DNA from: Candidatus Saccharimonadota bacterium
GTDB taxonomy: Bacteria > Patescibacteriota > Saccharimonadia > Saccharimonadales > Saccharimonadaceae
Direction: 5' to 3'
NCBI GenBank assembly: GCA_017511405.1
Contig: JAFWKB010000012.1
Span: forward strand, 1-29,374
Length of the DNA: 29,374 bases
Numbering within the stretch: the stretch's first letter is position 1; each line of letters opens with the position of its first letter. Made by a program: the position numbers and the translations under genes. The notes below the pieces were generated by a model, which ran no database searches, was not told the DNA's origin, and saw only the letters and a list, made by a program, of their open reading frames with translations. Shown here piece by piece: positions 7,801 through 16,622 of this stretch.

Positions 7801-8820
7801 ATGGATAATATTTACAACTTAAGCAATAAAGTCCCCTCGCATAAAGATTTTATTGACACGACCGACTTTGATCAGGCGGAGATTCTTGATATCGTCAAAA
7901 CCGCTGTCATAGTTCGCGATTTCATAAAATCCGGCGGAACTTTAGACAGCTTATATCATAAAAACCTCGCGATGTTGTTCGAGCAAAAATCGACACGAAC
8001 TCGCGTTTCCTTCGAGGTTGCCATGTCTCAACTTGGCGGCCACGCTCTTAACCTCGCTCCTGGCGCGATTCAACTTGGGGCTCACGAGACGATCGAAGAT
8101 ACCGCTCAGGTTCTTGGCCGTATGTGCGACCTTCTGATGGCGCGCGTTGACCGCCACGAATCTGTAGTTGCTCTCGCTAAGTACGCTAAAATCCCCGTAA
8201 TTAACGGTATGTCCGATTATAATCATCCGACTCAAGAAATGGGTGACATAATTACCATTCTTGATAATCTCGATCCTGAGAAGAAATGGAACGACGTCAA
8301 AGTCGTTTTTGTTGGTGATTGCACTCAAGTTTGCGCCTCTTTGATGATGATTACCACTAAACTCGGAATGAATTTTGTTCACTATGGCCCGGAACATAAA
8401 CTCCTTTCTGAAGATTTTCAAAAAATTGGCCGTAAAAATTGCGAAAAATACGGCGGCTCCGTAACCGTAACCTCCGACCGTGACTGTCTCAAGGGCGCAG
8501 ATTTTGTTTATACCGACGTTTGGTATGGTCTTTACGACAAAGAGACTCCAAAAGAGGTATATATGAAAGACTTTTATCCTACTTTCCAAGTCAATGATGA
8601 CTTAATGAACGCAACCGAAAATCCGAACTGTAAATTTATGCATTGTCTACCCGCTAATCGCAACGAGGAAGTTACCGATTCTGTGATGGATGGGCCCAAC
8701 TCAATCTGCTTCGATCAAGCAGAGAATCGCCTCACGGCGCAACGTGGACTTGTCCTTTATTTTGGTCACGTAGCGCAAGTTACGCTTGATGAAATAAAAA
8801 CTAAAAAGGAGGGCAAATAA
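7801..8820 (+). CDS. ptcA: Putrescine carbamoyltransferase
   Basis: The enzyme phosphorolyses N-carbamoylputrescine to putrescine and carbamoyl phosphate. It belongs to the aspartate/ornithine transcarbamylase family. Carbamoyl-phosphate-binding residues appear in QKSTRTRVSFE and SDYNHPTQE. Several stretches match what I remember of the Enterococcus enzyme and differ from ornithine transcarbamylases: GAHETIEDTAQVLGR, YTDVWYGLYD, and HCLPANRNEEVTD in place of the ornithine-type HCLPAFHD. The product is 339 aa, the same size as the Enterococcus enzyme, but the C terminus (DEIKTKKEGK) diverges. The neighbours (agmatine deiminase, antiporter, carbamate kinase) settle the substrate. The start at 7801 is chosen from the -10 spacing. 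Ornithine carbamoyltransferase activity is the alternative, less likely. Confidence 0.88.
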   Translation: MDNIYNLSNKVPSHKDFIDTTDFDQAEILDIVKTAVIVRDFIKSGGTLDSLYHKNLAMLFEQKSTRTRVSFEVAMSQLGGHALNLAPGAIQLGAHETIEDTAQVLGRMCDLLMARVDRHESVVALAKYAKIPVINGMSDYNHPTQEMGDIITILDNLDPEKKWNDVKVVFVGDCTQVCASLMMITTKLGMNFVHYGPEHKLLSEDFQKIGRKNCEKYGGSVTVTSDRDCLKGADFVYTDVWYGLYDKETPKEVYMKDFYPTFQVNDDLMNATENPNCKFMHCLPANRNEEVTDSVMDGPNSICFDQAENRLTAQRGLVLYFGHVAQVTLDEIKTKKEGK

Positions 8821-8825
8821 CTAAA

Positions 8826-10280
8826 ATGCCAACAAAAAAACCTAAGTTCAGGCTGTTTAGCGCCGTACTCGCTACAGTTTGTATTATCCTCGTCGCTGAC
8901 GCGGTCGCACCAACCGCTGCGATAGGGAACTCTCAATATCTGTGCTGGATAATCATGATTCTCGGCTTCTTTATCCCCTACGCACTTATCTCTGCCGAGC
9001 TAGGTACTCAGTATCCTTCCGAGGGCGGTATGTATACCTGGGTTAAAAAAGCCCTCGGTAAAAAATGGGCCGGCCGTGTTGCTTGGTTCTACTGGGTGAA
9101 CTTCCCGCTTTGGATTGCTTCACTCGCGGATCTTGCGACAACTTTAATTATGGCTGCCTTTGGAATTGAGGTTACTCTCGTTACGGCACTCTTGATTCAA
9201 GTTGGATATATTATTCTTGTAACCGTTCTTGGATCGCTCCGTATCTCTCAATCTGCTTGGGTGGCTAACCTTGGTGCAATTGTTAAGTCTCTCATTCTTG
9301 CCGGAATTGGTTTTATCGGCATCTATGTATTCATTAAGAACGGAACCGCTAACCCAATTAATTCTTGGCACGATTTCGTCCCACTTCTCGCTGAAGGCGG
9401 CGGAATTGACTGGACTGGTATTTCCTTCATCTCACTTATTATCTTCAATATGCTCGGCTTTGAAGTTGTTGGTACGTTTGTAGATGATATGGATAATCCA
9501 AAGAAGCAAATTCCTCAAGCGATTATCCTCGGCGGTATTCTCATTGCTCTCTTCTACATCTTGCCTAGCTTCGGTATTGGTGTCGCCGTTCCGGTTGAAG
9601 AAATCGCTACAAACTCTGGACTATTGGATAGCTACCAAATCCTCCTCGAAACTGTCGGTCTCTCTGCCGGAGCAATCAGCGCAATCGTTACCGTTGTTGC
9701 TTGTCTCTTCCTTTACACTCTTGTTGCCAACATTTCTTCCTGGCAATTTGGTGTTTACTCGGTCACTGCTTATGCCGCAAAAGATGGTATATTCCCGAAA
9801 TCTTGGACCAAAACTAACAAAGACGGTGTTCCATATGTAGTCTCGATTTGGACGAGCATCGTTGCGGCAGTTCTTGCTGTTGCTGGTATCATCCTTGCCT
9901 ATTGCTTCCCAGAAGCCGAAGAGCTTTCCAACATGTTTTGGGCATTCTTTGACCTCTCCCTCTTCTGTCTATTGATTGGTTATATTCCAATGTTTTTTGC
10001 CTTTATGAAGCTTCACAAGAAAGGTATCCAAGACAAGAAAGGCTACTGGATTAAAGGTAGTGGCGTGAAAATCGCGCTCATGGGTATTATCCCGGTCGTC
10101 ATGTTAGTCATTTCTCTCTTCTTTACTCTTATTCCTGAATTCGATTTGGAGGTTATCCTTGAAAATAAAACCCTCATCATCAGTTCGCTCGTTTGTGTAA
10201 TTATCGGTGAAATCCTCGTCTTTAACGCGAGCAAAAAAGATGAACGAAGAAAGGCGCTTCGTCGTGCGAATAAAAGATAG
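8826..10280 (+). CDS. aguD: APC-family agmatine/putrescine antiporter
   Basis: The 484-aa product is a polytopic amino acid-polyamine-organocation transporter with about 12 hydrophobic helices. Family features are the first helix region VADAVAPTAAIGN, the SEGGMYTWVKKALG loop and FNMLGFEVVGTFVDDM in helix 6. Position between the carbamoyltransferase and agmatine deiminase indicates exchange of external agmatine for internal putrescine, as in lactic acid bacteria. This exchange brings in substrate without net energy cost. AAGGAGGG lies at 8806-8813, inside the end of the upstream gene and 12 nt before this ATG. The stop is TAG, and the next gene overlaps its end. Substrate specificity is inferred from context, not from residues. 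Confidence 0.85.
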   Translation: MPTKKPKFRLFSAVLATVCIILVADAVAPTAAIGNSQYLCWIIMILGFFIPYALISAELGTQYPSEGGMYTWVKKALGKKWAGRVAWFYWVNFPLWIASLADLATTLIMAAFGIEVTLVTALLIQVGYIILVTVLGSLRISQSAWVANLGAIVKSLILAGIGFIGIYVFIKNGTANPINSWHDFVPLLAEGGGIDWTGISFISLIIFNMLGFEVVGTFVDDMDNPKKQIPQAIILGGILIALFYILPSFGIGVAVPVEEIATNSGLLDSYQILLETVGLSAGAISAIVTVVACLFLYTLVANISSWQFGVYSVTAYAAKDGIFPKSWTKTNKDGVPYVVSIWTSIVAAVLAVAGIILAYCFPEAEELSNMFWAFFDLSLFCLLIGYIPMFFAFMKLHKKGIQDKKGYWIKGSGVKIALMGIIPVVMLVISLFFTLIPEFDLEVILENKTLIISSLVCVIIGEILVFNASKKDERRKALRRANKR

Positions 10281-11361
10281 TACTCCTAAAAAAGACGGTT
10301 ACTATATGCCGTCCGAGCTGAGTGAGCACGCCGCAACCTATTTGCTTTGGCCTGAACGCCCCGACAACTGGAGGGGCGGGGCTAAGCCGGCCCAGGCTGC
10401 ATTTAAACAAGTTGTCGAAACTATCGCTAAATATGAACCAGTAGTCCTTGGCGTTAACGAGTCTCAATATGCTCACGTTCTCGGAATGAATATGAAAAAT
10501 GTTCATGTCGTAGAAATCTCTAATAATGACTCTTGGATTCGCGATACCGGCCCAACTTTTGTCATTAACGGCGAGGGCGGTATTCGTGGCGTTGACTGGG
10601 AATTCAATGGCTATGGCGGTTTATATAACGGAATATACTTCCCATGGGATTTTGATGATCAAATTGCTGCTAAGGTTTGTGCAATCGAGGGTGTGGATCG
10701 TTATCGTAGTGAAGGTTTTGTCCTGGAGGGTGGCTCTGTTCATTCTGACGGCGAAGGTACTCTTCTTGTTACGGAAGAAACCTGTCTCGATAAGGGAAGG
10801 AATCCTAACCTATCCAAAGAGGAAATCGAAAAATACCTTCTCGACTATTGCGGCGCAGAAAAAGTCCTTTGGCTTCCGTTCGGAATCTATAAAGACGAAG
10901 ATACAAACGGCCATATCGACAATATCTGTCAATTCGTCGCTCCGGGGAAAGTTGTCCTTGCCTGGGAAGATAATGAAAAAGACCCTCAACATGAGCGTTC
11001 TAAAGCTGACCTAGAATATCTCGAATCGGTCACCGATGCAAAAGGTCGCAAGCTAGAAATAATTAAGATTCATGTCCCAAATCCAATCGAAATCACTAAA
11101 GAAGAATCTGAAGGCGTAGATGTCGTCGAGGGCACGTTCCCAAGAAATGAAGGTGATCGCCTTCCGGCAAGCTACATTAATTATTACAACTGTAACGGTG
11201 CGGTTATTCTTCCCGTCTTCAACGACGAACATGACCAGGCCGCTATCAATATTCTTCAAGATTGTTTTCCGGATAAGAAGATCGAGCCGATTTATGCAAG
11301 GGAAATTCTCCTCGGTGGCGGAGATATACACTGTATCACTCAGCAAGTGCCACGCGCTTAA
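10240..11361 (+). CDS. aguA: Agmatine deiminase
   Basis: Agmatine deiminase hydrolyses agmatine to N-carbamoylputrescine and ammonia. It is a pentein-fold guanidino-modifying enzyme (PAD_porph family). Visible features are STPKKDGYYMPSE, LLWPERPDNWR, SNNDSWIRDTGPTFV, a DTNGHIDN segment with the catalytic His/Asp, and GGGDIHCITQQ with the nucleophile C365 (numbered from this start). The gene overlaps the antiporter by 41 nt if it starts at ATG 10240. An in-frame GTG at 10264, with AAAGG nine bases upstream, would give an N terminus nearer to known enzymes and is a good alternative. A terminator follows 5 nt after the stop, closing the operon. Arginine deiminase is excluded by overall sequence type. 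Confidence 0.95.
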   Translation: MNEERRFVVRIKDSTPKKDGYYMPSELSEHAATYLLWPERPDNWRGGAKPAQAAFKQVVETIAKYEPVVLGVNESQYAHVLGMNMKNVHVVEISNNDSWIRDTGPTFVINGEGGIRGVDWEFNGYGGLYNGIYFPWDFDDQIAAKVCAIEGVDRYRSEGFVLEGGSVHSDGEGTLLVTEETCLDKGRNPNLSKEEIEKYLLDYCGAEKVLWLPFGIYKDEDTNGHIDNICQFVAPGKVVLAWEDNEKDPQHERSKADLEYLESVTDAKGRKLEIIKIHVPNPIEITKEESEGVDVVEGTFPRNEGDRLPASYINYYNCNGAVILPVFNDEHDQAAINILQDCFPDKKIEPIYAREILLGGGDIHCITQQVPRA

Positions 11362-11366
11362 CTAAA

Positions 11367-11391
11367 ATAGCCCTCAAAAGGGCTATTTTTT
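11367..11391 (+). terminator. Rho-independent terminator of the pgi-agmatine operon
   Basis: ATAGCCC (11367-11373) pairs with GGGCTAT (11380-11386) around TCAAAA and is followed by a T-run. Confidence 0.9.
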
Positions 11392-11401
11392 ATTATGGTT
11401 A

Positions 11402-11410
11402 TGCTATAAT
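11402..11410 (+). promoter_or_regulatory. Extended -10, leaderless spacing, before the pilin-like gene
   Basis: TG-C-TATAAT ends at 11410, 6 nt before the ATG at 11417. No ribosome binding site is present. Confidence 0.65.
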
Positions 11411-11416
11411 ATATAT

Positions 11417-12232
11417 ATGCTAAGATATCATAAACGCTCTCGTCGAGGCGACACCTTAGTCGAAGTGATGTTTGCCGTAGCTATTTTTGGCATGATTACC
11501 GTGAGCGCTATTTCGATTATGAACCGCGGCCTTTACGGCGCTCAAGAAACGCTCGAAGTTACTATGGCGAGGAGTGAAATCGATACTCAAGCTGATGCTC
11601 TTCGTTTTATTCACGACGCCTACGTCGCCGACATGAACAATGACTCGAATCCTTACGCAAAAATCTGGAAAGAAATTATAAGCAAGGCTCATGCCCCCCT
11701 TGGTGCTTCACTAACTAATGGTCTCAAGAGCCCTATTACGGCTAGCTTCTTTAATTACGAAAATAACTCATGCAGCACCTTTTATGATAATAAAGGTAAT
11801 GGCCCGATTCTCTCTGATTCCTTCGCTATTAACCCTCGCCTCCTCGGGAATGAAGACGTCGAGGCTGCTAATGGCAATTACGATAAAATCATAGCTACTT
11901 CGAATAGCCTCACTCAGACGCCAACTTTCCCCCGCTTACTCTATAGTGGAACTGACGATTCTCTCTCTGATGGAAACCCGCTTTATGTAAATAGTAATTT
12001 TCAATCTGCGCAAGGGATTTGGGTGACCGCCGTTGCTGCTGGGCACGGACTCATCTGTAGTGGTACGGATTATCGTCCCGATTATTACGATTTTTACATT
12101 CGTACCTGTTGGGACTCTCCTGATGGCAAAGGGATTTCCAATACAATTTCCTCGACCGTTCGCCTTTATAACCCCTCTCAAATCCTTTCTTCCGTCTCTC
12201 AGAGCGAAGGTTGCACCGTTAAGACTCTCTAA
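11417..12232 (+). CDS. Prepilin-type (pseudopilin-like) protein
   Basis: The N terminus is a short basic leader ending SRRG, followed by DTLVEVMFAVAIFGMITVSAI. That is a prepilin peptidase site (cleavage after Gly, Glu at +5) and a hydrophobic pilin helix (residues about 12-34). The rest of the 271 residues is a secreted domain rich in Asn/Ser/Tyr that I do not recognise, with cysteines near CSTFYDNKG, GLICSGTD, IRTCWDSP and EGCTVKTL that could form disulfides. It should be assembled into or associated with a type IV pilus-like structure at the cell surface. No pilus assembly genes are nearby. It stands alone between a terminator and the phosphoglycerate mutase promoter. Confidence 0.8.
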   Translation: MLRYHKRSRRGDTLVEVMFAVAIFGMITVSAISIMNRGLYGAQETLEVTMARSEIDTQADALRFIHDAYVADMNNDSNPYAKIWKEIISKAHAPLGASLTNGLKSPITASFFNYENNSCSTFYDNKGNGPILSDSFAINPRLLGNEDVEAANGNYDKIIATSNSLTQTPTFPRLLYSGTDDSLSDGNPLYVNSNFQSAQGIWVTAVAAGHGLICSGTDYRPDYYDFYIRTCWDSPDGKGISNTISSTVRLYNPSQILSSVSQSEGCTVKTL

Positions 12233-12244
12233 CCAAGAATCTTA

Positions 12245-12253
12245 TGCTATAAT
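12245..12253 (+). promoter_or_regulatory. Extended -10, leaderless spacing, before gpmI
   Basis: TG-C-TATAAT ends at 12253, 6 nt before the ATG at 12260. No ribosome binding site is present. Confidence 0.65.
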
Positions 12254-12259
12254 ATCTTT

Positions 12260-13879
12260 ATGGATAAACTAAATTTCTCTGGCCCCATAGTTTTAGCAAT
12301 TTTAGACGGAGTTGGGCTCGCTCCAAATGGGCCTGGAAATGCCCTTTCTCTTGCTCGTACTGAGTTTATTGACCATGCGCTGAAAAACTACCTCAATATT
12401 CCGCTTGAGGCTTCCGGAGAGGCAGTCGGCATTTTGAAGGGTGATATGGGGAACTCTGAAGTTGGCCATAATGCTCTTGGTTCTGGCCAAATTATCAAAC
12501 AGGGAATCGCTCAAGTCGAAGAATATTTTGCGACAGGGAAAATCTTTGAGTCTGAAGCCTGGAAAAAACTCATCGAAAATGTTGTAAAAAATACAACAAC
12601 CCTGCACTTTTCCGGAATTTTTTCCGACGGAAATGTCCATAGCTCCATTTCTCATCTCGAAAAAATGATTTCTGAAGCCGACAAAGAAGGCGTCCGAAGA
12701 ATCCGTATTCATCTCGTCATCGACGGCCGAGATGTTCCGCCTCAAAGTGAGCCAAAATATATTAACCGTCTCGAATCGTTCCTGGCACCGTTCAATAAGA
12801 AGGGAAGAGATTATAAAATCGCTTCTGGAGCTGGACGCATGGTCGCGGTTGCGGATCGCTATGAAAGCAACTGGGATATGGTTAGGCTCGGTTGGAATAT
12901 GATTGTTCACGGAAAAGCTGAACATAATTTTCCTTCTGCTGCTGATGCTATTTCCTTTTTTCGAAAAAATAACCCCGAGGTTCAAGACCAATATCTCCCA
13001 CCTTTCGTAATTGTCGACAAAAACAACGAACCTGTCGGCCGCGTTAATGAGGGTGATTCTTTTGTTTATTTTGACTTCCGTGCTGACCGTGCAATTGAAA
13101 TCGCTATGGCTTTCACTTACAATGATTTTCCATATTTTGACCGCAGTCTAGAAAACCACGAAATTTCAAAAGGAAATTCCTGCCCGAAAGTCTGTTTTGC
13201 TGGAATGACTGAATATAATTCCGACACCCATGTTCCGGCCTTGACGCTTGTTCCTCCAATAAAAATCGAAAACACGCTTAATACCTTCCTCGGAGAAAAC
13301 AAGATTTCCGACCTTGCTATTTCTGAAACCGTAAAATTCGGTCACATCACCTACTATTTCAACGGGAATTCTTATGAACGTGCGAACGGTGAAGAACATA
13401 TAAAAATCAAGTCCGATATCCTCCCCTTTGATACCCGCCCCTGGATGAAATCTGCCGAAATCACCGACGCTTGCCTGGAAAACCTCGACAAATTTAAATT
13501 CGTCCGTCTTAATTTTCCTGGCGGTGATATGGTTGGGCACTTCGCTGAGCTTGAACCTACAATCGCTGCTCTTGAAGCCATCGATATCTCCCTCGCACGC
13601 ATTGCGAAAAAAGTTGATGAGCTCGGCGGAATTCTTCTAATCACTGGCGACCATGGTAATGCCGAAGAGCTTCTCGATAAGGACGGAAACCCTAAAACTT
13701 CCCACTCAACCAACAAAGTTCCATTTATCTTCTATGATAATACTAATAATCGTGATAACTATACTGCCAACAACGATATTGAATCTCCTGGGCTTTCTAA
13801 TGTTGCGGCTACAATAGCTACACTTCTAGGGCTTGAAAACTATCCCGATGAATGGCAGCCGCCATTGATTGTGCTATAA
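12260..13879 (+). CDS. gpmI: 2,3-bisphosphoglycerate-independent phosphoglycerate mutase
   Basis: This manganese-dependent alkaline-phosphatase-superfamily enzyme interconverts 3- and 2-phosphoglycerate in lower glycolysis. The 539-aa product begins with LAILDGVGLAPNGPGN. It carries the phosphoserine nucleophile S66 in GDMGNSEVGHNALG, then VIDGRDVPP and FDFRADRA. The C-terminal metal motifs are GGDMVGHFAELEPT and TGDHGNAEEL. The length is slightly above the usual 510 or so. It has its own leaderless-type promoter, and the promoter of galU overlaps its stop codon. Confidence 0.97.
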   Translation: MDKLNFSGPIVLAILDGVGLAPNGPGNALSLARTEFIDHALKNYLNIPLEASGEAVGILKGDMGNSEVGHNALGSGQIIKQGIAQVEEYFATGKIFESEAWKKLIENVVKNTTTLHFSGIFSDGNVHSSISHLEKMISEADKEGVRRIRIHLVIDGRDVPPQSEPKYINRLESFLAPFNKKGRDYKIASGAGRMVAVADRYESNWDMVRLGWNMIVHGKAEHNFPSAADAISFFRKNNPEVQDQYLPPFVIVDKNNEPVGRVNEGDSFVYFDFRADRAIEIAMAFTYNDFPYFDRSLENHEISKGNSCPKVCFAGMTEYNSDTHVPALTLVPPIKIENTLNTFLGENKISDLAISETVKFGHITYYFNGNSYERANGEEHIKIKSDILPFDTRPWMKSAEITDACLENLDKFKFVRLNFPGGDMVGHFAELEPTIAALEAIDISLARIAKKVDELGGILLITGDHGNAEELLDKDGNPKTSHSTNKVPFIFYDNTNNRDNYTANNDIESPGLSNVAATIATLLGLENYPDEWQPPLIVL

Positions 13880-13901
13880 TAAACAAAACTAAAAAAAGGA
13901 T
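13872..13901 (+). promoter_or_regulatory. Promoter and ribosome binding site of galU
   Basis: TG-C-TATAAT at 13872-13880 overlaps the gpmI stop codon. AAGGA at 13897-13901 precedes the ATG at 13907, so this transcript has a normal short leader. Confidence 0.6.
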
Positions 13902-13906
13902 AACAT

Positions 13907-14737
13907 ATGTCTATCACCAAAGCTATTATCCCGGTTGCTGGATGGGGCACTCGTCGTTTACCGATTACTAAAATCATCGAAAAATCCATGCTCCCCGTCG
14001 GGAATCGCCCTCTTGTTGATTATTCTGTTCAAGAGCTAATCTCTGTAGGTGTAACTGATATCTATATGGTGATTTCTAATGTTGAACCTTGCCAAGTTCG
14101 TGAATTTTACAAAGATAATCTTGCTCTCAATCTCTATCTCGAAGCTCGCAACAAAGAAGACCGCCTTAAGCTTGCTAAGACTCTTCCGGATAACGTTAGA
14201 ATCCATTATGTTTCCCAAGACCCCTCCGCAAAATACGGCACAGCCGTTCCGGTTGCGATGGCGGCAGAAGAGTTCAATATTAAGGAGCCCGTTTTTGTTT
14301 ATATGGGGGACGATTTTATCTGGAATCCCGGTGGTGAGCCTGCGGCCGAATCTCTAATTAAGGCTCAAAAAAGTCCTTCCGACTCGGTTCTTCTCGGTAT
14401 CTCGAAGCCCGAATCTGCTCTCTTGAACGGCGGAGCTCTCACGATTGAAGATGAAAAAATTGTCAAAATTACCGAAAAACCAAAACCGTCAGAAGTTACG
14501 GGTTTAGCTTCTGTTAGCAAATACATTGTTTCTCCGGATTTGCTAGAAGAAATTATCGAATATGTTCACACCCATGATTTTGGTCCTCAAGATCAAGAAT
14601 ATATGATTACCGACCCGTTTGCATCCTTCATCGAAAAAGGCGGAATTATCCGCGTTGCAAAAACCGAAGGAGAATATCTTGACGGCGGCTCTCTTGAAGG
14701 TTGGGTTCACGCTAACAATGTCGTCTGTGGACAATAA
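13907..14737 (+). CDS. galU: UTP-glucose-1-phosphate uridylyltransferase
   Basis: The enzyme makes UDP-glucose from UTP and glucose 1-phosphate, feeding glycan synthesis. The 276-aa product shows the nucleotidyltransferase signature AIIPVAGWGTRRLPITK with EKSMLPVGNRPLVDY. It also has VYMGDDFIW at the metal-binding Asp region, and DGGSLEGWVHAN at the C terminus, all characteristic of GalU. TAATG joins its stop to the radA start with a 1-nt overlap, indicating coupled translation. The pairing with DNA repair genes appears to be packing rather than function. Confidence 0.93.
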   Translation: MSITKAIIPVAGWGTRRLPITKIIEKSMLPVGNRPLVDYSVQELISVGVTDIYMVISNVEPCQVREFYKDNLALNLYLEARNKEDRLKLAKTLPDNVRIHYVSQDPSAKYGTAVPVAMAAEEFNIKEPVFVYMGDDFIWNPGGEPAAESLIKAQKSPSDSVLLGISKPESALLNGGALTIEDEKIVKITEKPKPSEVTGLASVSKYIVSPDLLEEIIEYVHTHDFGPQDQEYMITDPFASFIEKGGIIRVAKTEGEYLDGGSLEGWVHANNVVCGQ

Positions 14738-16095
14738 TGGCAAGAGCGCATGCTGTCTTTACTTGCTCAAGTTGTGGAGCAACTTTTTCCAAGTGGGCCG
14801 GAAAATGTTCTAACTGTGGCGAATGGAATACGATTCTAGAAACCATCTCTGCCGACGCTGCTGAGGCCGTCGGGAAAAACACTCTTTCCAAAAGTCGAGT
14901 ATCTGGCAAAAAACTCGACTACGTCAGCTTAAAATCCATTACGCCGTCCGAGTCGAAACTTCGTCTTAAAACTGGTTTTCCTGATTTAAATACTGTTCTT
15001 GGCGGCGGAATATTAAAAGGCTCCGTAACGCTTCTTACTGGCCAGCCCGGAATCGGCAAATCAACGCTTTTGATGCAAATCTGCGCCGAAGTTGCTAAAT
15101 TCCGTCCTGTTCTTTATATTTCCGGAGAGGAATCTGCTGGCCAGGTCAAGTTGCGCGCCGAACGTCTCGGTGCTGATTCTGACAAGCTTTCCTTCGCCTC
15201 TTCTACCTCCGGAAACGACATCGCAAAAACTATCGAGTCCGGCGATTTTGATTTTGTCGTAGTCGACTCTATTCAGACTTTAGCTATCGCCGAAATATCT
15301 TCCGCCCCCGGTGGAGTTTCTCAGGTTACTAACTGTGGGAACTTAATAATTCGTGCTGCAAAATATTCCGACACTGCGGTCGTAATCGTTGGGCACGTTA
15401 CTAAGGAGGGAACTCTTGCCGGTCCAAAAGTCTTGGAACACCTTGTTGACGTCGTCGTAAATTTTGAGGGTGATCGCTATGGCGGGTTCAAAACAGTCCG
15501 CGCCATCAAAAACCGTTTCGGCTCAACTTCCGAGGTCGCAATCTTTGAGATGGTTGAATCTGGCCTAAGAGAAGTCAAAAATCCTTCCGCTGCCCTTCTT
15601 GCCGAACGCCAAAATACCGACGGTTCAATTATTCTTGCAACTCTGGAAGGAACGCGTCCTATTCTGGTAGAAATTCAAGCCCTGACCTCGAAAACCAATT
15701 TTGGTTATCCAAACCGCACAGCCTCCGGTTATGATTTGAATCGTCTTAAACTATTGATTGCTGTTCTTGAACGGAGGACTCGCCTTAATCTCTATGATCA
15801 AGACATTTTTATCAATGTTGTTGGTGGTATTAAACTCAATGATTCTGGCGCCGACCTTGCTATTTGTCTTGCAATCGCTTCCGCAGTTGCCAAACGGAAA
15901 CTCAATGAAGACTATGTTGTTTTTGGCGAAGTCGGTCTTGGCGGAGAGGTCCGTTCTGCTTTTCGTCCCGACCAAAGAATTGCCGAAGCAAAAAAACTTG
16001 GCTTTACTCGTGCCATAGCGCCACGCACCTGCAAGGATGATTTTGTTATCCCCGTCCGCGACCTTCGTCAAACTTTAATCGAGCATATCAAATGA
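14737..16095 (+). CDS. radA: DNA repair protein RadA/Sms
   Basis: RadA is a RecA-like, DnaB-like ATPase that promotes branch migration during homologous recombination. The 452-aa product has an N-terminal zinc finger (C10, C13, C24, C27) and a Walker A motif GQPGIGKST near residue 102. It also has the RadA-specific KNRFG motif and a Lon-protease-like C-terminal domain from about residue 280 (SGADLAICLAIASA region). Start and stop overlap neighbours on both sides (1 nt with galU, 4 nt ATGA with ruvC), so it is the middle of an operon. Confidence 0.97.
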   Translation: MARAHAVFTCSSCGATFSKWAGKCSNCGEWNTILETISADAAEAVGKNTLSKSRVSGKKLDYVSLKSITPSESKLRLKTGFPDLNTVLGGGILKGSVTLLTGQPGIGKSTLLMQICAEVAKFRPVLYISGEESAGQVKLRAERLGADSDKLSFASSTSGNDIAKTIESGDFDFVVVDSIQTLAIAEISSAPGGVSQVTNCGNLIIRAAKYSDTAVVIVGHVTKEGTLAGPKVLEHLVDVVVNFEGDRYGGFKTVRAIKNRFGSTSEVAIFEMVESGLREVKNPSAALLAERQNTDGSIILATLEGTRPILVEIQALTSKTNFGYPNRTASGYDLNRLKLLIAVLERRTRLNLYDQDIFINVVGGIKLNDSGADLAICLAIASAVAKRKLNEDYVVFGEVGLGGEVRSAFRPDQRIAEAKKLGFTRAIAPRTCKDDFVIPVRDLRQTLIEHIK

Positions 16096-16595
16096 GGATT
16101 CTCGGCGTTGATCCAGGAACGGGAATTTGCGGTTTTGGCGTCATTAGCGTTCCCAAAAAAGGTCCAACCATCCTTCTTGATTCTGGCGTAATCGCTACTC
16201 CTCCTCATACCCCTCTCCCAGAACGCCTATTAGATATTTTTAATTCACTTAACGACATAATTCGCGAAGATAAGCCTGATTGTATCTCAATAGAAAAACT
16301 CTTCTTTATGCAGAATATCACCACAGGTATTTCTGTCGCTGAGGCTCGCGGTGTAGTTTTGCTTGTTGCTGCAAAACATGACCTCCCAATTTTTGAATAT
16401 TCCCCAAATGAGATTAAAAAAGCGATGACTGGTTATGGTCACGCCGATAAGAAGCAAATGCAAGAAATGGTCCGACTCCATCTTAAACTCGACGATATTA
16501 TTAAGCCCGACGACGCTTCAGATGCTGTTGCAGCAGCAATTGTTCATTCTATGTTCTCTCGGAACGGCGATATCGAGCATGAAACTCGTTATTAA
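16092..16595 (+). CDS. ruvC: Crossover junction endodeoxyribonuclease RuvC
   Basis: RuvC is the Holliday-junction resolvase of the RuvABC complex. The 167-aa product carries the acidic catalytic residues D7 (RILGVDPGTG), E68 (ISIEKLFF), D141 and D144 (DDASDAVAAAI) of the RNase H-like fold. It overlaps radA by 4 nt. A separate promoter precedes ruvA 27 nt downstream. RuvB is not in this window. Confidence 0.96.
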   Translation: MRILGVDPGTGICGFGVISVPKKGPTILLDSGVIATPPHTPLPERLLDIFNSLNDIIREDKPDCISIEKLFFMQNITTGISVAEARGVVLLVAAKHDLPIFEYSPNEIKKAMTGYGHADKKQMQEMVRLHLKLDDIIKPDDASDAVAAAIVHSMFSRNGDIEHETRY

Positions 16596-16607
16596 CGAAT
16601 CTTTTCA

Positions 16608-16616
16608 TGCTATAAT
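16608..16616 (+). promoter_or_regulatory. Extended -10, leaderless spacing, before ruvA
   Basis: TG-C-TATAAT ends at 16616, 6 nt before the ATG at 16623. No ribosome binding site is present. Confidence 0.65.
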
Positions 16617-16622
16617 CGACGC

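Noticed and set aside
7951..8589. Long reverse-strand open frame (212 codons) inside putrescine carbamoyltransferase
   Set aside because: No ribosome binding site or promoter, no recognisable domain, and the forward frame is an unmistakable enzyme. The same holds for reverse frames at 938-1414, 1901-2395 and 12302-12991.
7801..8820. Ornithine carbamoyltransferase of an arginine deiminase operon
   Set aside because: The active-site and specificity segments match putrescine carbamoyltransferase, and the neighbouring deiminase is an agmatine deiminase, not arginine deiminase.
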